From Anaerolineae bacterium (GTDB taxonomy: Bacteria; Chloroflexota; Anaerolineae; Aggregatilineales; UBA3940): 13,079 nt of DNA. Location of the stretch: assembly GCA_016926985.1 (NCBI GenBank), contig JAFGNO010000145.1:1-13079 (forward strand), given 5' to 3'. Every line of letters begins with the position of its first letter. Position 1 is the stretch's first letter. The notes under the pieces are model-generated. The model was not told the DNA's origin, ran no database searches, and worked only from the letters and a program-made list of their open reading frames with translations. Shown piece by piece: positions 1-4,977 of the stretch. A program made the position numbers and the translations under genes.

Positions 1-1340
1 CCGGGGCGACCCAGCCATTCGCCGATCATGGTATCAAAAGCCAGCGGCTCGACCCGCAGCCCATGCTGTTCCATGATTACTGCGTCATATTTAATGTTGT
101 GACCAATTTTGGGGATGTCTGGATCGGTGAGTGCCGGGCGCAGTTTTTCGATGACAAGCTCAAGATCCAGTTGTTCTTCGGCATCAACCACATGCCCGAC
201 CGGGATGTAATACCCTTCACCTGGCTCAATGGCAAGTGCAATCCCAACCAGGTCCGCCATCATCTGGTCGGTGCTGGTTGTCTCAGTATCAAATGCTATT
301 GATGATGCCGACTGAAGCCGGGCGCATAAATCATCCAGCGCATCAATATCCTGCACAATGTGCGCGGTGGTCACCGGCGATGAGAGCGTTGGTTTCGAAC
401 TGGTCATCTCATTTCCAAACAGCGACAACTGCTGGCCCTCAACAGGTATCTCCGCTGCTCCGCCAGGAAGCTGGGTGAGGAGCGAGTGGAATTCCAGCGC
501 GCGAAAAGCTTCTGCCACCCGCTCCCGGTCAAAGTCATGGGTACGGCAGGCTTCCAGATTGAATTCAATGGGCACATCGGTGATGATCCGTGCCAGCGTG
601 CGGCTGAGGTAGCCGCTTTCTCTGCCTTCTGTAAGGGCTTTCTTCGCACGAGAGCTGCTGATTTCATCCAGATGCGCGTAGATATCGTCCAGGCCTGCAT
701 AGGTGGTCAGCAGGTCAGTCGCAGTTTTCTCACCGATACCCGGCACGCCGGGGATATTGTCAGAGGAATCGCCTGTCAGGGCCTTAAAATCAACCAGCTG
801 GGCGGGTAAAAACCCATACCGGTTGATAAAGGCATCCGTGTCATAGATATCCGCATCACCGGTTCGGCCTCCCGGAAGCTGCACGCGTGTGGTGGGGTTG
901 ACCAGCTGCAGCAGGTCTTTATCGCCGGTCACAATCACCGTCTCCACGCCCTGTTCGCCCGCCAGACGGGCAACTGTTCCCAGCACATCATCGGCTTCAA
1001 ATCCCTCCACTTCCAGCGTGGGAATATTGAATGCCTCCAGCACATCATGGATACGGTCAATCTGCGTGCGCAGGCTGTCAGGCATCTTTTCCCGGGTGGC
1101 TTTGTATTCATCGAAAAGGTCATCGCGGAAGGTTTTACCCACATCAAAGCTCACCGCAAGGTAATCTGGCGGATCATCGGATGTGATCAGGTTGATCAAC
1201 GTCCGGGTGAACCCATAGGTAGCATTGGTTGGCTCCCCACCCCGGGTAGACATCGATGCGTGGATGGCATAAAACATGCGATAAGCCAGCCCGTGTCCAT
1301 CAATCAGCACAAGCCGGGGTTTTCCTGATTGCGTTGTCAT
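1..1340 (-). CDS. polA: DNA polymerase I, N-terminal part (5'-nuclease plus 3'-5' exonuclease), cut by window edge
   Basis: DNA polymerase I removes RNA primers and fills gaps in replication and repair. I read 446 residues from ATG at 1340 with no stop down to base 3; the polymerase domain lies outside the window. Residues 1-about 290 are the 5'-nuclease: LIDGHG (D14), EADD (E115, D117, D118), GDKD (D140, D142) and GDSSDN (D191, D194) supply the usual metal-binding acids, and GVPGIGEKTA is the helix-hairpin-helix-like DNA-binding loop. A linker ending near residue 325 leads into a proofreading exonuclease: DTET (D351, E353) is Exo I and NIKYD (D419) is Exo II, so proofreading looks intact, unlike Taq-type enzymes. 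AAGGAGT at 1348-1354 lies seven bases before the ATG and fixes the start. The gene is divergent from the reductase operon. Seen: motifs and open frame. Known: family roles. Very likely correct. Confidence 0.96.
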   Translation of the reverse strand, partial: MTTQSGKPRLVLIDGHGLAYRMFYAIHASMSTRGGEPTNATYGFTRTLINLITSDDPPDYLAVSFDVGKTFRDDLFDEYKATREKMPDSLRTQIDRIHDVLEAFNIPTLEVEGFEADDVLGTVARLAGEQGVETVIVTGDKDLLQLVNPTTRVQLPGGRTGDADIYDTDAFINRYGFLPAQLVDFKALTGDSSDNIPGVPGIGEKTATDLLTTYAGLDDIYAHLDEISSSRAKKALTEGRESGYLSRTLARIITDVPIEFNLEACRTHDFDRERVAEAFRALEFHSLLTQLPGGAAEIPVEGQQLSLFGNEMTSSKPTLSSPVTTAHIVQDIDALDDLCARLQSASSIAFDTETTSTDQMMADLVGIALAIEPGEGYYIPVGHVVDAEEQLDLELVIEKLRPALTDPDIPKIGHNIKYDAVIMEQHGLRVEPLAFDTMIGEWLGRP

Positions 1341-1445
1341 ATCGGGTACTCCTTGCAACCTGTTGACCGCGCCAGAATGAGAATTGCCAGTAAGTGTAAG
1401 TTTCACCTGTGCCGGGGCGCAAATGAAATATGCCCGGCAACGCGC

Positions 1446-1451
1446 TATAAT
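1446..1451 (+). promoter_or_regulatory. Possible -10 box for the reductase operon
   Basis: TATAAT sits 36 bases before the GTG start at 1488, which would give a leader of roughly 30 bases. It lies in the 147-base spacer between divergent polA and the reductase. I see no good -35 box at the usual 16-18 base spacing upstream, nor an extended -10 TG, so this rests on a perfect hexamer alone. I found no convincing promoter for polA in the same spacer. Confidence 0.35.
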
Positions 1452-1475
1452 GCACCAGAATACATCCACTACTTC

Positions 1476-1481
1476 AAGGAG
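1476..1481 (+). promoter_or_regulatory. Ribosome binding site that fixes the GTG start of the reductase
   Basis: AAGGAG ends six bases before GTG at 1488. It decides the start, because the same frame stays open upstream to an ATG at 1329 inside polA. Choosing that ATG would add 53 residues unlike the family's N-terminus, whereas the GTG gives MKYRRLGNSGL, the normal beginning of Kv-beta-like aldo/keto reductases. Confidence 0.8.
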
Positions 1482-1487
1482 AAAATT

Positions 1488-2438
1488 GTGAAATATCGCC
1501 GATTGGGGAATTCCGGGTTAAAGATCAGTGAAATCAGCCTCGGCGGCTGGTTGACGTTTGGGCGCAGCGTATCCGATCAGCGCCTTGCCAGGGATATTAT
1601 CGTCAGGGCCTATGACAGCGGGATCAATTTCTTCGATATTGCTGATATCTACGCACAGGGTAAATCCGAGGAAGCCATGGGACAGGTTCTCAGGCTTTTC
1701 CCGCGCCATACACTGGTGATCTCCTCGAAATTGTTCTGGCCGATGAGCGATGATGTCAACGATCGTGGCCTGTCCCGCAAACACATCATGGAATCAATTG
1801 ACCGTTCGCTGAAGCGGATAGGAACCGATTATCTGGACCTGTATTTCTGCCATCGCTGGGACGAGGAAACGCCATTGCTGGAAACGATTCGGGCAATGGA
1901 CGACCTGATTCACCAGGGGAAGATCCTGTACTGGGGGACCAGCGAATGGACCGGGGAACAGATCCAGCAGGCGGTTGACCTGGCCGAGAAACACAACCTC
2001 CACCAACCTCAGGTTGAGCAGCCCCACTACAACCTCTTTGTTCGCAAGCGTTTTGAAACAGAGATCATGCCCACCGCTTCCGATAACGGCATGGGATTGG
2101 TGACCTGGAGCCCGCTTCGCAGCGGCCTGCTGACCGGGAAATATGATAACGGCATCCCGGGAGGCTCCCGGCTGGAGCGCGAGGAATGGCTCCGCGACAT
2201 GGTTACTGATAAGAATATGGATAAAGTCCGCCAGATGAAAACAGTCGCCGATGATCTGGGGGTAAGCAGGGCCGAACTGGCAATTGCCTGGATACTGCGC
2301 CAGGATACGATTTCCAGCGTCATCACGGGGGCGACTTCTGTTCAGCAGCTTGAGAGCAATTTGAAAGCAACTGAGGTTGAATTAACGGATGATGTGGTGG
2401 CGGCACTGAACGCGATTTTCGATCCTGCTGATGAATGA
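1488..2438 (+). CDS. Aldo/keto reductase, Kv-beta-like
   Basis: A cytoplasmic NADPH-dependent oxidoreductase expected to reduce aldehydes or ketones; the substrate cannot be told from sequence. The protein has 316 residues from GTG 1488, the normal length for a single (beta/alpha)8 barrel. The catalytic tetrad is visible: D50 and Y55 in FFDIADIY, K81 in ISSK and H122 in FCHRWD. The N-terminal YRRLGNSGLKIS, the stretch RGLSRKHI (93-100), the WSPLRSGLLTGKY loop and the C-terminal cofactor region around VITGATSVQQLESN match the Kv-beta/YghZ/GSP69 type. It is the first gene of a rightward operon; its stop overlaps the next start as ATGA. The close relation to Kv-beta and plant or bacterial general-stress reductases suggests carbonyl detoxification, which is inference. 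The family call is firm. Confidence 0.93.
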   Translation: MKYRRLGNSGLKISEISLGGWLTFGRSVSDQRLARDIIVRAYDSGINFFDIADIYAQGKSEEAMGQVLRLFPRHTLVISSKLFWPMSDDVNDRGLSRKHIMESIDRSLKRIGTDYLDLYFCHRWDEETPLLETIRAMDDLIHQGKILYWGTSEWTGEQIQQAVDLAEKHNLHQPQVEQPHYNLFVRKRFETEIMPTASDNGMGLVTWSPLRSGLLTGKYDNGIPGGSRLEREEWLRDMVTDKNMDKVRQMKTVADDLGVSRAELAIAWILRQDTISSVITGATSVQQLESNLKATEVELTDDVVAALNAIFDPADE

Positions 2439-3136
2439 GAAACCGGGTGCCTGATATAAAGGTCAACGATCTCAAAATGCATTATACGGAGCGTGGCAGC
2501 GGACCTTCTGTTGTTGCGCTCCATGCGGCCACCGTCAGCAGCGAGGCCATGAACTGGCTGGCGCAGTCCATAGCGCGCAGCAGCTTCAATATCATCACCC
2601 CTGACCTGCGCGGGCACGGGCAAACACAAAATCCGGCAGGGGACCTGCACCTGTCCCGGTTGGTTGATGACCTGCTTGAATTTGTCTATATGCTGGGGCG
2701 TGGCCCTGTTCATGGCGCTGGATTCAGCCTTGGTGGAGCGGTCGCACTTTATGCTGCACTCCGAAAGCCTGAGATGTTCCGCTCACTGGTCTTGCTGGGT
2801 TCTAACTACCGGGCACCTTCAAACGAACGTCTGGAGTCCATTCTGGGGCTAGTGGAAAACCGGGCTCCGATGCAGCAGCAGGTTTTTAACCCTGATACAG
2901 GGGTGGTTGTGGGATGGGATCAACCAGTTGAGGCATTTCGCACGGTCTCCTGTCCCACCCTGATCATCACTGGCGATCGGGATGAGTTTAACGATATAGA
3001 TGACAATCTGGCCCTGTATAAGGTGCTGCCGAACGCCTCGCTCCTGGTTATTCCAGGGGCTGGTCATCTTGGTCCTGTCAACCACCCAATGGTGCACCAG
3101 GCGGTGCAGGACTTCTATGGTTGGGTTCCAAAATGA
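2435..3136 (+). CDS. Alpha/beta hydrolase, compact form
   Basis: A cytoplasmic alpha/beta-fold hydrolase of unknown substrate (ester, lactone or similar); 233 residues and no signal peptide. The triad can be read: nucleophile S98 in GFSLGG, acid D183 in ITGDRDE, histidine H211 in GAGH. PDLRGHGQT (56-64) is the conserved strand-4 loop, and H30 in ALHAA lies in the oxyanion region. The cap is nearly absent: only about 45 residues separate the strand after the nucleophile helix from the acid strand, against a longer helical lid in many 260-290 residue relatives. ATG 2435 overlaps the reductase stop (ATGA) and lacks a good Shine-Dalgarno, pointing to translational coupling; a GTG at 2447 is a possible alternative. 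Context suggests it works with the upstream reductase, perhaps on a shared reactive metabolite, which is inference. The fold is certain; the function is open. Confidence 0.9.
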   Translation: MRNRVPDIKVNDLKMHYTERGSGPSVVALHAATVSSEAMNWLAQSIARSSFNIITPDLRGHGQTQNPAGDLHLSRLVDDLLEFVYMLGRGPVHGAGFSLGGAVALYAALRKPEMFRSLVLLGSNYRAPSNERLESILGLVENRAPMQQQVFNPDTGVVVGWDQPVEAFRTVSCPTLIITGDRDEFNDIDDNLALYKVLPNASLLVIPGAGHLGPVNHPMVHQAVQDFYGWVPK

Positions 3137-3175
3137 CCGGAAAACGGCCAGAATCTGCCAGATTCCAGGCAGCCC

Positions 3176-3181
3176 AAGGAG
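3176..3181 (+). promoter_or_regulatory. Ribosome binding site that fixes the start of the three-domain protein
   Basis: AAGGAG ends eight bases before ATG 3190. The frame is open upstream to ATG 3121, which would overlap the hydrolase gene by 16 bases and add 23 polar residues with no family resemblance. The strong site here favours 3190. Confidence 0.8.
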
Positions 3182-3189
3182 AGAAAACA

Positions 3190-4386
3190 ATGTCTGATAT
3201 CCCAAAAACGGTCACCCTTGAGCAAATCGTAAAGACAAGGGCAAGTCAGGCCTATCGCGCATTCACCAGTGCTACCTTATTGCGGGATTGGTTCAGCGAT
3301 GGTGCCGTGGCTGACGGACGGGTGGGAGGAACGTTTCACATCTGGTGGAATCATGGCCACTACGCTACCGGTGAATACACAAAGCTTGAAGAAAACAAGC
3401 GGGTAGAATTCACCTGGCGCGGACGAGCAGAGCCCCAGGATACCAGTGTGACTGTCCATTTTTCTGAAACGGATGGCACAACGGCCATAACACTCACTCA
3501 TAGCGATATCGGGCCGGGTATCAGTGTTGATGAAATCAGGCGGGGGTGGGAAACCGGGCTTGAAAACCTCCAGTCCATATTGGAAGATGGGCTGGACCTG
3601 CGCGTCTACCGGAGGCCCATGCTGGGTATAACCATTGACGAAGCCCTCGACAAAGACCGGGCAGAAAAGCTTGGAGCCCCGGTATCTGAGGGGGTGGTCG
3701 TCGGTTCGGCTCTGCCCGGCATGGGGGCGCTGGATGCTGGCATCCAGAAAGGCGACATCATTGTTCAACTGGCTGATAAGCCAATTACTGATTTTGCCTC
3801 TTTTATCCCCGCTATTGCCCCTTACAAGGCAGGCGATGTAGTCAGCGTCAGCTTTTACCGTGGTGGGGAAAAGCACAGCGTTATGATGAAGCTGTCCGGT
3901 CGCCCCTTACCTGAGGTTCCTGCTTCTGTCGGAGACCTGGCCAGCCGGTTAGAAGAGATATATCACGGACTGTCGGATGAACTGAGTTCAATTCTATCCA
4001 GTATCACTGAAGAAGAAGCCACCTTTAATCCCCAAGAAGGTGAATGGAATGTCAAACAGATACTGGCCCATCTGATCCTGTCGGAGCGGGCAACCATGAT
4101 CTGGATGGGATCTTTGATCAGCGGTAATGAGATGGTCAATTTCCCGGGCAATATTCAGGCCATGCATGATGCTGTGATTGCGATTTACCCGTCCATACCC
4201 GACCTGTTTGACGAACTGAACCGCCTTTGGAAAGAGATCACTGCGATTACGGCCAGGCTGCCGGAATCGTTTGTGGCAAACAGGAGCAGTTATGTCAAAG
4301 TTGCAACAGCCTTGCTGCAAACAGGCTATCACCCGCGAATGCATTTTGATCAGATCAAAAACGCAGCCGAGGCTGCGCGGAAATAA
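3190..4386 (+). CDS. Three-domain AHSA1/SRPBCC - PDZ - DinB-like fusion protein
   Basis: A 398-residue soluble protein without signal peptide or membrane segment, so probably cytoplasmic. Residues 1-about 138 resemble the AHSA1-like SRPBCC fold: RAFTSATLLRDWFSDGA, GRVGGTF, ATGEY and RVEFTWRG are its recurrent elements, and a long terminal helix follows GWETGLENL. This fold makes a hydrophobic ligand cavity. Residues about 143-240 are a PDZ domain of HtrA type: MLGITI, the GSALPGMGALDAGIQKGDII core and LADKPI; no protease domain is attached. Residues about 248-398 are a DinB-like four-helix bundle with a candidate metal site H294 (AHLILSE) and H381/H385 (YHPRMH). The gene lies 53 bases behind the hydrolase in the same operon and ends before a hairpin. 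I know each family singly; the combination is unfamiliar to me. DinB relatives often act as thiol-dependent transferases, but no substrate can be inferred. Domain calls are solid; function is unknown. Confidence 0.88.
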   Translation: MSDIPKTVTLEQIVKTRASQAYRAFTSATLLRDWFSDGAVADGRVGGTFHIWWNHGHYATGEYTKLEENKRVEFTWRGRAEPQDTSVTVHFSETDGTTAITLTHSDIGPGISVDEIRRGWETGLENLQSILEDGLDLRVYRRPMLGITIDEALDKDRAEKLGAPVSEGVVVGSALPGMGALDAGIQKGDIIVQLADKPITDFASFIPAIAPYKAGDVVSVSFYRGGEKHSVMMKLSGRPLPEVPASVGDLASRLEEIYHGLSDELSSILSSITEEEATFNPQEGEWNVKQILAHLILSERATMIWMGSLISGNEMVNFPGNIQAMHDAVIAIYPSIPDLFDELNRLWKEITAITARLPESFVANRSSYVKVATALLQTGYHPRMHFDQIKNAAEAARK

Positions 4387-4403
4387 CACGGTAACCGATT
4401 CTG

Positions 4404-4430
4404 GCGGGGGACAGTCATCTCCCGCTGTTT
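4404..4430 (+). terminator. Hairpin terminator candidate after the reductase operon
   Basis: GCGGGGGA (4404-4411) and TCTCCCGC (4418-4425) form an eight-pair stem with one G-U wobble around a six-base loop, followed by TGTTT. It lies 18 bases past the operon's stop, in the 51-base gap between convergent stops. The U tract is short, so termination may be imperfect. On the other strand no T run follows, so it would serve mainly the rightward operon. Confidence 0.55.
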
Positions 4431-4437
4431 GATCGGG

Positions 4438-4869
4438 CTACTCAAGCCCAGGAATCCAGACCTCGACGCCTGTTTCCTTTTTCAGGCTGCTGGCCAGCGC
4501 CTGCAGCCCAGCCAGAACAAAAGCGCTCTCTTCCTCAGGTTTACCGAGGACCACAAGGGAGACCTCCTCTTCAAGAATGGTCTCTTTTAACTGATGGGCA
4601 AATGTGCCATGGCGAACAATGAAAGAGGCCTCGACACCTTCTTTCTCTGCACGCTCAACCGCCATGGTCATCAAAAAATCGGCCATATTGTCCATTTCAC
4701 CAATAACCACATCCGAACGCAGGGCGTAGTTAGCGTGTGCCAGGAACTCTACGTCAACAACATAGAAGAAAATAATGCTGTCAGCATTTTCTTTTGCCCG
4801 TGCGATGGCTGCCTTCTGGTTTTTTATTGCAGCTTCGCCGCCACGTGTGGCACACAAGATTTTTGCCAT
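4438..4869 (-). CDS. Universal stress protein-like, degenerate nucleotide site
   Basis: A 143-residue soluble protein with the alternating beta/alpha pattern of a single UspA domain: strand ILCAT (4-8), helix 14-28, strand IIFFYVVDV (32-40), a long central helix, strand ASFIVRHG (81-88) and strand SLVVLG (104-109). UspA proteins usually help cells survive stress, many by binding ATP as dimers. Here the usual Asp after strand 1 is Arg (ATRGGE, R9), and the GxxGx9GS ATP loop after strand 4 is missing; LGKPEEESAF takes its place. ATP binding is therefore doubtful, as in the non-ATP UspA branch. ATG 4869 has only a weak GGGGA upstream. It lies 108 bases behind the penicillin-binding protein on the same strand and converges on the reductase operon. 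The fold is fairly sure; the role is inferred. Confidence 0.8.
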   Translation of the reverse strand: MAKILCATRGGEAAIKNQKAAIARAKENADSIIFFYVVDVEFLAHANYALRSDVVIGEMDNMADFLMTMAVERAEKEGVEASFIVRHGTFAHQLKETILEEEVSLVVLGKPEEESAFVLAGLQALASSLKKETGVEVWIPGLE

Positions 4870-4977
4870 ATGTCATCCCCAACTGTTTACACATTTTAAA
4901 GCCATCGTTTTGCCTGCGCTGTTTTCAGTCTACCCCAGGGCCTGCTACAAGACAATTGTGTCCCTGTCTGCAATATA

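Noticed and set aside
1355..1440. A promoter for polA in the divergent spacer
   Set aside because: The best leftward pair (TTGCGC and TACACT, 18 bases apart) matches consensus poorly and could be chance.
1329..1487. Upstream extension of the reductase frame to ATG 1329
   Set aside because: It overlaps the polA start region, adds 53 residues unlike the family, and a strong AAGGAG precedes GTG 1488.
3277..3876. A 199-codon leftward open frame
   Set aside because: It is antisense to the AHSA1/PDZ coding sequence, which carries clear domain motifs in the rightward frame.
4936..4966. Inverted arms CAGGG/CCCTG with inner GACA/TGTC as a terminator for the penicillin-binding protein
   Set aside because: The outer arms are five bases with a 21-base gap, the inner pair conflicts with them, and no T run follows on the leftward strand.
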